From the NCBI RefSeq assembly GCF_022437945.1, contig NZ_CP092535.1, positions 2,108,001 through 2,172,000 on the forward strand: a stretch of 64,000 nt of DNA. Reading direction: 5' to 3'. A program made the translations under genes and the position numbers. The notes below the pieces were generated by a model, which saw only the letters and a list, made by a program, of their open reading frames with translations, was not told the origin of the DNA and searched no databases. Shown here in pieces: positions 19,310-26,941 of this stretch (position 1 is the stretch's first letter; each line of letters opens with the position of its first letter). The stretch comes from Nocardioides sp. TF02-7 (GTDB lineage Bacteria > Actinomycetota > Actinomycetes > Propionibacteriales > Nocardioidaceae).

Positions 19310-20041
19310 ATGCGCTTCGACGTCCTCGGTCCGCTGCGGGTGACCGCGCCTGCGGGACAGGTCCGGGTGCCGAGTGGCGGGTCGGCGAAGGTCGTGTGCT
19401 GGCTCCTCGCCAACCTGAACCAGCCGGTCTCGACGTCGGCGCTGGCGGCCGTGCTCTCACCCGACCCGACGCCCGACGGCCCCGCGAAGGCGGCGGCCCT
19501 GGCTCGGGGCCTGGTCCCCGTCCTGGGGGCCGATCGCTTGGAGGTGGGCGGCCACGTCACCCTGCGGACGCCGGAGGAGACGGTGGACGCGTTCCGGTTC
19601 CGCGCGCTCGTGGCGGACGGCCTGCGACAGATCGCCGGGGGCGACCTGGAGCTCGCCCAGGCCCACCTCTCCGCTGCGCTGGACCTCTGGCGCGGGGAGC
19701 CCTACCCGGAGCTGGAGCGCGTCCTGCCCGCGATGGCGACCATCGACGCCCTGGTCGAGCAGCGGCTCGTCGCCCACGAGGAGCTGGTCGGGATCGCGCT
19801 GCGTCGCCGGGTCGACTACCCGCTCGTGGCGGAGCTGCGCTCGTTGGTCATCCGGCACGCAGAGCGTCCGCGCCTGCGGACCCAGCTGGCCACGGCGTTG
19901 TACCGGACCGGTCGCCAGATCGAGGCGCTCGACGCCCTGGCCCAAGCGCGCCGGGAGCACGGCGACCTGCCCGGTTACGGGCGCCTGCAGACCGCGATCC
20001 TGCAGCAGGACCCGCTGCTGGCCGACGGCGAGCTGCCCTGA
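19310..20041 (+). CDS. Short BTAD-domain (SARP-like) regulator
   Basis: A 243-aa protein that opens with MRFDVLGPLRV, the usual start of SARP/AfsR winged helices, and continues into a bacterial transcriptional activator domain (DLWRGEPYPELE; RTGRQIEALDALAQARREHGDLPG). The DNA-binding part is divergent: the usual winged-helix recognition segment is replaced by an Ala/Pro-rich stretch, so it may act by partnering the AfsR-like protein. It lies head-to-head with that gene and directly upstream of the exosortase operon, with GTGAC repeats on both sides. It is probably the local activator or a modulator of it. Confidence 0.75.
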   Translation: MRFDVLGPLRVTAPAGQVRVPSGGSAKVVCWLLANLNQPVSTSALAAVLSPDPTPDGPAKAAALARGLVPVLGADRLEVGGHVTLRTPEETVDAFRFRALVADGLRQIAGGDLELAQAHLSAALDLWRGEPYPELERVLPAMATIDALVEQRLVAHEELVGIALRRRVDYPLVAELRSLVIRHAERPRLRTQLATALYRTGRQIEALDALAQARREHGDLPGYGRLQTAILQQDPLLADGELP

Positions 20042-20103
20042 GCCGTCACCGGCTCCTTCCTCCGGCGCCCCCACGCCCGCACCGCCACGAGCAGCTGTCG
20101 CCC

Positions 20104-20119
20104 GTGACCGCAGCGTGAC
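20104..20119. promoter_or_regulatory. GTGAC-N6-GTGAC direct repeat (box C)
   Basis: GTGAC at 20104 and 20115, an exact 11-base period, about 96 bases before the first gene of the exosortase operon. The sequence after it (GGCGCTCGCGACCGAT) resembles that after box A. Confidence 0.5.
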
Positions 20120-20214
20120 CGGCGCTCGCGACCGATGTCCGAGCGTTGGCGCCGAAGCCACCGGATCCGGGCTGGACACCGAGCCGGAGAATCCAACAAC
20201 CAGAGGAAGTCATC

Positions 20215-20804
20215 ATGAGGAGAATCGCACTTCGACTGGCGATACTCGCCGGTTTGCTGGTCGGGGCCCTCGGCCTCGGCTTCAGCACGGCGCCGGCGGC
20301 CAGGGCAGACCTCAGCGGCTGCATCCTGACCGGGTCGCCCGTGGAGGGTTACGTCGGTCAGTTCGAGCTCGTGAGGGCCGGGATCAACGGCTCGACCGAG
20401 GGCTGCAACCCCGAGCCGAGCGACGTCGTCACCTACACGTTGCCGTCGCACCTGAACATGTCCAGCAGCGTCTACCCCCAGGCCTACGACAACGGGGCCT
20501 GGACCTGCTCGTGGCCCGTCGGCGGCGGCCGGGAAGTCACGTGCTCGCCGAACTTCTCCCTACTTCCAGGAGCCCGGCGGCGGCATGGGCATCTGGTTCC
20601 CTGTCGGCCAGTCCGCCGGCAGCGGCGACATCGTGGGGGAGCGCGCCCGGCCTGACCGACATCAGCTTGACGTCCGACGTGGTCACCTGCACCACCCCGA
20701 TCCCGATGTTCGACGCAAAGGTCGCGGGTGCGGCTCTCGCCCTCGCCGCCTTCGCCGGCGCAGCGGTCCTGCTGCTGCGTCGTCGTCGCGCCGTCCTCGC
20801 CTGA
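20215..20804 (+). CDS. Secreted protein with C-terminal anchor, candidate exosortase substrate
   Basis: About 195 aa after joining. It has a clear signal peptide (MRRIALRLAILAGLLVGALG ... APAARA), a Cys-containing extracellular domain, and a tripartite C-terminus: TPIPMFDA, a hydrophobic helix, then RRRR. That is the architecture of PEP-CTERM and LPXTG-type sorting signals. The exosortase-family gene next door makes it the obvious client. Two extra bases interrupt the frame: a C near 20567 (before YFQEPGGGMG) and a G near 20638 (before SAPGLTDISLTSDVV). The IPM just ahead of the helix is shared with the 52-aa protein at 22681. Confidence 0.7.
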
Positions 20805-20916
20805 CCCGGCACGTCCCGGCGTCCTGACGCCATCGCTCCGGTCGGCGGGTATCTCCCGCCGACCGGAGCGCACCCCGCCGCCACGTCCGCCCCCACGACA
20901 CGAAGGGAGTCGACCG

Positions 20917-21480
20917 ATGACGCAGACCGTCGAGCTGTCCACCGGCCCGCGTACGACCTCCCGGTCCGGTGCGGTCGGCGCGCTCGTGGTCGCCGGCGCC
21001 GTGGTCGTGCTGGCGCACGTCCCGTTCCGCTCGCTCGAGGCGCTGCTCGGTGCCGGACTCGGCGGCCTGGCCTCGCCGTCGGTGGGGGACGTGGAGATCT
21101 CCGGGCCGACCTTCATCCTGTGGGCCGGCACCCACGACGCCCGTCCCTACTACGTCCACGCGGCGTGCACGGTCGTCCCGTTCGTCGCGGCCGCCCTGCT
21201 CGTCGCCGCGACGATGCTGGTCGCCGCCCGCGAGCTGGCCCCCGCCCTCGTCGTACGACGAGCGCTGCTGGTCGTGGTGGGCCTGCTCGCCGCCAACACC
21301 CTGCGGATCGCCGGGATCGTGGTCGCGGTCGGCCTGCTCGGCCCCGACGACGGCTACTGGGTGGGCCATCGCCTGGTCGGCACCCTGCTCATGCTGCTCG
21401 CCGTCGGAGCGGGCCTGTGGTTCCTGCTCCGCCCGCTGTTCCGGCCTGCGGTCCGCCCCGTCGTCCGGGAGGTCCGATGA
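20917..21480 (+). CDS. Exosortase/archaeosortase-family protein 1
   Basis: A 187-aa integral membrane transpeptidase candidate. The three family residues are visible in order: Cys84 in HAACTVVPF, Arg130 in ANTLRIAGI, and His151 in GYWVGHRLVG, each at the edge of a predicted membrane helix. Exosortases cut a C-terminal sorting signal and link the protein to a membrane or glycan carrier. It begins at ATG 20917 after AAGGGAG and overlaps the next gene by ATGA. A likely client lies just upstream. The subfamily is not one I can name; it is short compared with proteobacterial EpsH-type enzymes. Confidence 0.75.
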   Translation: MTQTVELSTGPRTTSRSGAVGALVVAGAVVVLAHVPFRSLEALLGAGLGGLASPSVGDVEISGPTFILWAGTHDARPYYVHAACTVVPFVAAALLVAATMLVAARELAPALVVRRALLVVVGLLAANTLRIAGIVVAVGLLGPDDGYWVGHRLVGTLLMLLAVGAGLWFLLRPLFRPAVRPVVREVR

Positions 21481-22115
21481 CGGCGCGGCGACCGACCCCG
21501 GTCCTCACCACCGTGCTCGTCCTGGTGACCCTCGTCGGGGTCATCGCCGCCGGGACGCTGGCGTGGTACTGGTGGCAGCGGTCCGGCCCGGCCCCCGACG
21601 GAGTGACGGTCGAGGCCGGCGTCGTCTTCGGCGACGGTGACCGCACGATCGACCTCTACCTCGACCCCGCGTGCCCGGCCTGCCGCGCCCTCGAGCTCCA
21701 CCAGGGCGATCAGCTCGCGCAGCTGGCCGACAGCGGCGACTTCCGGGTCCGCTACCACGTCGTGGGGCTCCTCGACGGCTCCACGCCCGACGACTACGCC
21801 ACCCGCGCGGCCAACGCCGCCTACTGCGCCCACGACGCGGGCTTCCTCCGCGAGTACCTCAAGTCACTTGCCGACACCACCGACCCGAGCGCGGGCACGT
21901 CCGACGACGAGCTCGTTGCGGCAGGCACGGCAGCGGGCATCGACGGCGCCGCTGCCGAGAGCTTCGCCGACTGCGTGGGCGAGGGCACCTACGAGGGATT
22001 CGTACGCCGCAGTGCGGACCGCGCCCACGACGAGGGCGTCACCGGCCTGCCGACGATCCTCGTCGATGGTGAGGCGGGCTCGATCCCGGCGCCCACGACG
22101 GAGGACCAGGGATGA
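21477..22115 (+). CDS. Membrane-anchored DsbA-like thioredoxin-fold protein
   Basis: A 212-aa protein with one N-terminal membrane helix and an extracellular thioredoxin fold. The redox motif is CPAC (Cys66, Cys69) and the cis-Pro loop is GVTGLPTILVDG. The region between is the helical insert of the DsbA/Thioredoxin_4 group. It overlaps both neighbours by four bases (ATGA), so it is translated with two exosortase-family genes. It may form disulfides in the cysteine-containing clients or keep the exosortase catalytic Cys reduced; which of these cannot be told from sequence. Confidence 0.8.
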   Translation: MTARRPTPVLTTVLVLVTLVGVIAAGTLAWYWWQRSGPAPDGVTVEAGVVFGDGDRTIDLYLDPACPACRALELHQGDQLAQLADSGDFRVRYHVVGLLDGSTPDDYATRAANAAYCAHDAGFLREYLKSLADTTDPSAGTSDDELVAAGTAAGIDGAAAESFADCVGEGTYEGFVRRSADRAHDEGVTGLPTILVDGEAGSIPAPTTEDQG

Positions 22116-22684
22116 GCGCGATCAGCGTCGAGCCGGCCACGGCGCCCTGGACCCGTTGGCCCGTGCTGGCCGTCCGGCTCGCCATCGCGGCCGGCCTCGG
22201 TCTGGCCGCGGCGGTGCTGTGGCGGCTGCGGATGGAGGTCCGCGAGGTCGAGGCCCGGCTCGCCGACCACGTCCTGCGGCACTGGTTCGACCGGGCGTCG
22301 CCGCTGTCGTCGGCCGACGGGGTCTTCTACGTCGACCTCGGCGACTTCCGGTCGATCGGTCTCGAGGTCACCGGTGAGTGCACCTCGACGCCGGTCCTCC
22401 TCGTCATCCTCGCGTTCTCGATCGTGGTCCTGCTGGGCACCCGCATCGGGTGGCTACGCGTGCTGTGCGCCGCCCTGGCCGCTGCGGCCACGTTCGGGGT
22501 CGTCAACCTCGCGCGCCTCACCGGCATCGGGATGGTGACGGCGATCTACGACCTCGCGGGCTACGAGTGGTCGCACCAGTGGGCCGGCACCTTCGTCACC
22601 ATCATCGGGGCGATGATCGCCGCGATCGTCTACCTCGTCGTCCTCGGCGGCGTCCGCGGACGGCACCGGAAGGCCGATCGGTGA
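22112..22684 (+). CDS. Exosortase/archaeosortase-family protein 2
   Basis: A second, divergent family member of 190 aa. It has an N-terminal membrane helix, a ~45-residue extracellular segment, then Cys90 in VTGECTSTP, Arg135 in VNLARLTGI and His155 in EWSHQWAGT, each beside a predicted helix. The spacing and the NxxR and H..xG patterns match the first copy. Two exosortase-like proteins in one operon suggest either two clients or a two-subunit enzyme. It overlaps the DsbA-like gene and the following 52-aa gene by four bases each. Confidence 0.7.
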   Translation: MSAISVEPATAPWTRWPVLAVRLAIAAGLGLAAAVLWRLRMEVREVEARLADHVLRHWFDRASPLSSADGVFYVDLGDFRSIGLEVTGECTSTPVLLVILAFSIVVLLGTRIGWLRVLCAALAAAATFGVVNLARLTGIGMVTAIYDLAGYEWSHQWAGTFVTIIGAMIAAIVYLVVLGGVRGRHRKADR

Positions 22685-22839
22685 ACGGGTACGGCGGCAT
22701 CACCTGCTGCGGCGGTGGGCTGACCACCATCCCGATGACCGGGTTCAGCGACCTCGGGATCGCGCTGGGCGCCGCGCTCCTCGTCCTCGGCGGGCTCCTG
22801 CTCCTGCGCTGGGCGATGGTCGACCGCGGAGCGACCTGA
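22681..22839 (+). CDS. 52-aa membrane protein with IPMTG motif, candidate sortase/exosortase client
   Basis: Starts at GTG 22681, overlapping the previous stop as GTGA. The sequence is a short Gly/Cys-rich head (GITCCGGG), then TTIPMTGF, a strongly hydrophobic helix and a short positively charged tail. IPMTG resembles LPXTG, and the TxIPM also occurs before the anchor helix of the secreted protein at 20215. With no signal peptide other than the anchor helix, it may be a minimal surface subunit or an accessory of the exosortases. Family not recognised; real coding is supported by its place in a tightly overlapping operon. Confidence 0.55.
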   Translation: MNGYGGITCCGGGLTTIPMTGFSDLGIALGAALLVLGGLLLLRWAMVDRGAT

Positions 22840-22840
22840 C

Positions 22841-24631
22841 GTGCGCGACCAGGACACGCTCTCGGCCTGGTTCGACGTGGTGAACATCGCCGCGCTCTTC
22901 GTGATGTCGATGACGGCGGCGTACTTCTTCCTCGCCGTCGGTCTCGGGGTCCACCAGATGCGCCGGCACCGCACACCGATCGGCTTCCAGGCCGACATCG
23001 GGTTCGGCAAGCCGTTCCGGCGGCTGCGGGACGCCAGGCCTGTCGCGCCGGGCGCGTGGGTCGTCTACTTCCTGATCCCGTGCCTCAACGAGGAGGAGGT
23101 GATCGGGCGGACCGTCTCCTCCCTCGTCGCACCGCGGGGTTGGCGGACGCAGATCGTGGTCATCGACGACGGGTCCGACGACGCCACCACCCAACGCGCG
23201 CTGGCTGCGGGCGGCGACCAGGTCCGCGTCGTCCGCCGACGGCTGCCCGAGGCCAGGAAGGGCAAGGGCGCCGCACTCAACGCGGGCCTGGCTTACGTGC
23301 TCGGTGACATCGCGGCGCGCCGGATCGACCCGGAACGCGTCGTGATCGCGGTCATGGACGCCGACGGGCGGCTCTCCGACGGCGCGATGCACGAGGTGCT
23401 GCCGCTGTTCGACCGAGCGCGCGTCGGCGGCGCGATGCTCGCCGTACGCATCCGGAACCGGTCCACGAACCTCCTGCTCCGGCTCCAGGACCACCAGTTC
23501 TGGACCCTGTCGGCCCTGAGCCAGTTCGGCCGCATCTCCACCGACACCGTCAGCCTCGGCGGCAACGGGCAGTTCACCCGGCTGACCGCGCTGCTCGAGC
23601 TCGGCCCAGAGCCGTGGTCGACCTCGTTGACCGAGGACCTCGACCTGTCCGTCAGCCTGTCGGTGCGTGGCTGGCACACGACCTCCACGCCGCGGGCAGC
23701 AGTCGACCAGCAGGGCGTCGCCAACCTGCGTGCCCTGATCCGGCAGCGGACCCGCTGGTACCAGGGCCACATGATGGCGGCGGCGCGCGTGCCCGAGGTG
23801 CTGCGGTCGAACAAGATGAGCACCCGCTCAGCGATCGAGATGGTGCTGTACCTCTGCGTGCCCTGGATCTTCGACCTGCCCTGGTCGGTCCTCAGCCACC
23901 TCGTCATCCTCCAGACCGTCCTGCTCGTCGCCGACGGCGGGTTCTTCACCGGTGGCGGCGGCTGGCTGCTGGTGCTGCAGATCTTCGCGTGGTACCTGCT
24001 CAGCTTCTGGCCAGCGCTCCTGACCGCGGTCCTCAGCAAGCGCCGGGTGCCCTCCCACACCTGGGGCCATGCCCTGCTCATGGGCCACTTCGTCGTCGTG
24101 TCGAACTACCTGTCCTTCACCTGCGCCTGGCGCGCCCTCTACCGGATCCTCACCGGCAAGCACGGTTGGGCGAAGACGGCCCGGCTGGCCGAGGGCCAGA
24201 CCCTGCCCGCCCCGGTGATCGCCGCGGGTGGCGGGTCCGCCGCCCGTCTGCCGGCGGTACGACGCCCGCAACCGCCGGTCGTCGTGTGGCGGCGCTGGCG
24301 TGGGCTGGTCGGGGCAGGCCCGGCACCCGAGTGGCGTCCCGAGCCGTCCCTGACCGTGCAGCTGCGTACCGACCGGCCGTTGCACTGGAGGGACCTCGTC
24401 GAGCTCCCCCGCCGTCTCCTGGATCCGGCCCGCGCACCGCCCGGCCGCCACGGCGTCATCCCTCAGGGGCGCGTCCGACGTGACGCCGGCGTGACCTTGC
24501 GCGCCCCCCGTACCTCTTCGGAGGAAGCAGCAATGCCTGCTCCCCGGTGCCGTCGTCCAGGACGGCACCGGGGGCAGGAGGCCAGCGGGCAACGGGAGCC
24601 GGTGCCCGCACGGACGAGGGAGAGATGGTAG
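22841..24631 (+). CDS. Processive GT2-family membrane glycosyltransferase
   Basis: A BcsA/HasA-like synthase that should polymerise or transfer a sugar and pass the product across the membrane. Visible parts are an N-terminal membrane helix, the donor-binding VVIDDGSDD, the acceptor/metal DADG, the catalytic base TED, and QRTRW (QxxRW) on the interface helix, followed by four or so membrane helices. The start is GTG 22841, one base after the previous stop. From about residue 470 the tail is Arg/Pro-rich and runs through a terminator-like hairpin and GTGAC repeats to 24631. That tail may not be real; an unseen indel could end the protein earlier. Confidence 0.8.
   Translation: MRDQDTLSAWFDVVNIAALFVMSMTAAYFFLAVGLGVHQMRRHRTPIGFQADIGFGKPFRRLRDARPVAPGAWVVYFLIPCLNEEEVIGRTVSSLVAPRGWRTQIVVIDDGSDDATTQRALAAGGDQVRVVRRRLPEARKGKGAALNAGLAYVLGDIAARRIDPERVVIAVMDADGRLSDGAMHEVLPLFDRARVGGAMLAVRIRNRSTNLLLRLQDHQFWTLSALSQFGRISTDTVSLGGNGQFTRLTALLELGPEPWSTSLTEDLDLSVSLSVRGWHTTSTPRAAVDQQGVANLRALIRQRTRWYQGHMMAAARVPEVLRSNKMSTRSAIEMVLYLCVPWIFDLPWSVLSHLVILQTVLLVADGGFFTGGGGWLLVLQIFAWYLLSFWPALLTAVLSKRRVPSHTWGHALLMGHFVVVSNYLSFTCAWRALYRILTGKHGWAKTARLAEGQTLPAPVIAAGGGSAARLPAVRRPQPPVVVWRRWRGLVGAGPAPEWRPEPSLTVQLRTDRPLHWRDLVELPRRLLDPARAPPGRHGVIPQGRVRRDAGVTLRAPRTSSEEAAMPAPRCRRPGRHRGQEASGQREPVPARTRERW
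24480..24495. promoter_or_regulatory. GTGAC-N6-GTGAC direct repeat (box D)
   Basis: GTGAC at 24480 and 24491, an 11-base period, followed by a TACCTC box near 24511. It lies about 130 bases before wecB. If used, the glycosyltransferase frame across it is probably not coding to its full length. Confidence 0.4.
24536..24578 (+). terminator. Strong hairpin ahead of wecB
   Basis: An 18-bp stem with one bulged T and a 6-base loop (GTCCAG). It ends 46 bases before the wecB start. It may terminate upstream transcription or act as an attenuator between box D and wecB. Confidence 0.5.
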
Positions 24632-25757
24632 GAGCGATGGACGGTGCACCGATCCGGGCGTCGCGGATCGCCGTCGTGGTGGGCACGCGGCCCGAGATCA
24701 TCAAGCTGGCGCCGGTGATCCGCCGGCTGGCGGAGGACGCCGTCGTCGTCCACTCCGGTCAGCACTGGGACCCGGACCTGACCGATGCGTTCTTCGCCGG
24801 CGCAGGGCTGGAGCCGCCCGACGTCACGCTGCAGGGCGTCGGCGGCGGATCGCGGACCGAGCAGATCGCGTCGATGGTCGCCCAGCTCGGTGACGTGTTC
24901 GCCTGCCTCGAGCCGGCGGCGGTCGTGGTGCAGGGCGACACCAACACGACCTCGGCGGCAGCGCAGGCCGCCAGCTACGGGGGTTCCCGCTCGTGCACGT
25001 CGAGGCCGGTCTGCGCTCCTACGACCGGACGATGCCGGAGGAGCTGAACCGGCTGGTCGTCGGAGTGCTCGCGGACCTCCACTGCGCCGCGACCCAGCGC
25101 AACGTCGACAACCTGCTGCGGGAGGGGGTGGCAGCGGAGCGGATCCGGCTCACCGGCAACACCATCGTGGAGGCCACGGCACTCGCCGTGCGGCAGGCAC
25201 GCGCCCGGTGGCCGGGACCGGGCGACCGCGGCCCGTTCGCCCTGGCCACGATCCACCGCCCGGAGAACACCGACGACGCCGCGCGGCTGCGCTGCATCCT
25301 CGCCGAGCTCGCGGAGCTGCCGGTGCCGGTCGTGATGCCCGTCCACCCGCGCACCCGCGCGAGGGTCGCCGAGTTCGGCCTCGCCGAGCTGCTCGACCGG
25401 CTCGTGACGATCGGACCGGTCGACCACGAGGAGTTCCTCGGCCTGGCGGACCGGGCCGTGCTGCTGGTGTCCGACTCCGGCGGCGTGCAGGAGGAGTGCA
25501 CCGTGCTGAAGAAGCCGCTGATCGTGGTGCGGAACTCGACCGAGCGTCCGGAGTCGATCGAGGCGGGGTTCGCCCACCTCGTCCGGCCCGGCCCCGAGAT
25601 CGGGCGGCTGGCCGGCGAGCTGCTCGCCGACGCGGGGCTCAGTCGCCGGCTGCGCCGTACCGCGTCGCCGTACGGGACCGCGACGGCGGCCGCGCGGATC
25701 GTCGCGGAGACCCGTCAGCTGGTGGAGCGGACCGCCGCACGGACGGTGGCGTCGTGA
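24625..25757 (+). CDS. wecB: UDP-N-acetylglucosamine 2-epimerase, non-hydrolysing (interrupted)
   Basis: Interconverts UDP-GlcNAc and UDP-ManNAc, a precursor for cell-wall glycopolymers. The N-terminus has GTRPEIIKLAPVI and SGQHWD, then QGDTNTTSAAA; the C-terminal half has HVEAGLRSYDRTMPEE, GNTIVEA, TIHRPENTD, PVHPRTR and SDSGGVQEE, all hallmark motifs. The two halves are in different frames; restoring one G in the GGGGG run at 24979-24983 joins them as YGGFPLVHVEAGL. ATG 24625 (GAGGG upstream) is preferred to ATG 24637. Being next to a processive glycosyltransferase, it probably supplies the sugar donor for the same surface glycan. Confidence 0.85.
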
Positions 25758-26107
25758 GGTGGCAGGCGCTCGCGCTCGGCGCGACGGCGCTGGTGGTCGC
25801 GGGGTGCGGGCAGCCGCTCCTCGCAGAGGGCGACGTCGACGGCGCCGTGGCGGCGACCGAGGTGACCGGGGCGACCGGGGCGACCGGGGCGACCGAGGAG
25901 GACCATGCCGTCAACGACCTGGACGCCGAGACGGTGCTGATCGGGCACGCGCTGGGGACGGTGGACGTCGACGGGAAGCCTCGCGCCGCCACGAACAGCC
26001 TGGAGGCGGCGGAGCAGTCCTACGCCGAGGGACTGCGGCTCCTCGAGGAGCACGACGACCTGGTGCTGGTCACCGACACCGGCCGGGACGGACGGCCGGT
26101 CCGGTGA
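25754..26107 (+). CDS. Small lipoprotein of unknown function
   Basis: A 117-aa protein starting at GTG 25754, overlapping the wecB stop. The first 20 residues end in the lipobox VVAGC, so it should be lipidated and held on the outer face of the membrane. A short collagen-like run (TGATGATGAT, from a 9-base DNA repeat) links to a compact acidic domain (AVNDLDAETVLIGHALGTVDVDG). Family not recognised. It overlaps the sortase gene by GTGA, which suggests a partner or client role in surface assembly. Confidence 0.65.
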   Translation: MRWQALALGATALVVAGCGQPLLAEGDVDGAVAATEVTGATGATGATEEDHAVNDLDAETVLIGHALGTVDVDGKPRAATNSLEAAEQSYAEGLRLLEEHDDLVLVTDTGRDGRPVR

Positions 26108-26941
26108 GTGCCTTCCGTCGCGCCCGGCGCCGCCCGATCGCGCTGGCGCTGGCGGTCCTGCTCCTCGGCACCGGCCTGGCGGGTGGCGGATACGTCGCGT
26201 GGCAGCTGTTCGGCACCGACGTCACCGCCCGGCGCACCCACGACGCCCTGCGCGCCGAGGTGCGGACCGCGTGGGCCCACGACGTGCGTGGGGACGACTG
26301 GGGATCCAGCCCGACCGGCAGCGTCGTCGGGCTGCTCCGGGTCCCGCGGCTCGGGGCGTCGTACGAGATGCCGATCGTCGCAGCGTTCGACGAGGAGGCC
26401 TTCACCCGGGGCATCGGCTGGTACCGCCGCAGTGCGGAGCCCGGCGAGGTCGGCAACGTGGTGCTGGCCGGGCACCGGATCACGCACGGCGACCCGTTCG
26501 GCGACCTGCCGGACGTGCGTGTCGGCGACACCGTCGTCGTGGAGACCCGGCGCGCCGTGTACCGCTATCGCACCGTCGACGACGGTGACGCCGTCGAGGT
26601 GGCGGCGGACGACGTGTGGCCGATGCAGCCGGTCCCCCTACCCCCGGGTGCCGGCCGCGACGATGCCGGTGGAGCCGATGATCACCCTGATCACCTGCGC
26701 GGAGCTGTTCCACACCGAGACCAGGCTGGTCGTGCGCGGTGTCCTGGAGTCGGTCGAACGCAAGGCCCGCGTCCGGCCCGACCGCCCCGCGCGCCGTCAG
26801 AGGAGCACGATGCCGACGCCGGTCGCCGCGAGCACCACCGTCCAGGCCGGTGCCCGCCACGCGGCGAGGGCGACGAACGACATCGCCGCGACGGTCATCG
26901 TCCCCGGCGAGGTGACACCGGCGAGGAACACCGGGTCGTAG
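26104..26941 (+). CDS. Class E-type sortase (interrupted)
   Basis: A cysteine transpeptidase that should anchor LPXTG-like proteins. It has an N-terminal membrane helix after an Arg-rich start, then the sortase barrel: LRVPRLGASYEMPI, catalytic His in LAGHRITHGDPFGDLP, catalytic Cys in TLITCAELFH, and Arg in ETRLVV. One extra C near 26636 breaks the frame at QPVPYPRVP. After the Arg the frame stays open until 26941 and overlaps the chrA gene tail-to-tail by 145 bases, so the true end is uncertain. It closes the run of overlapping surface genes that starts at 20215. Confidence 0.75.
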
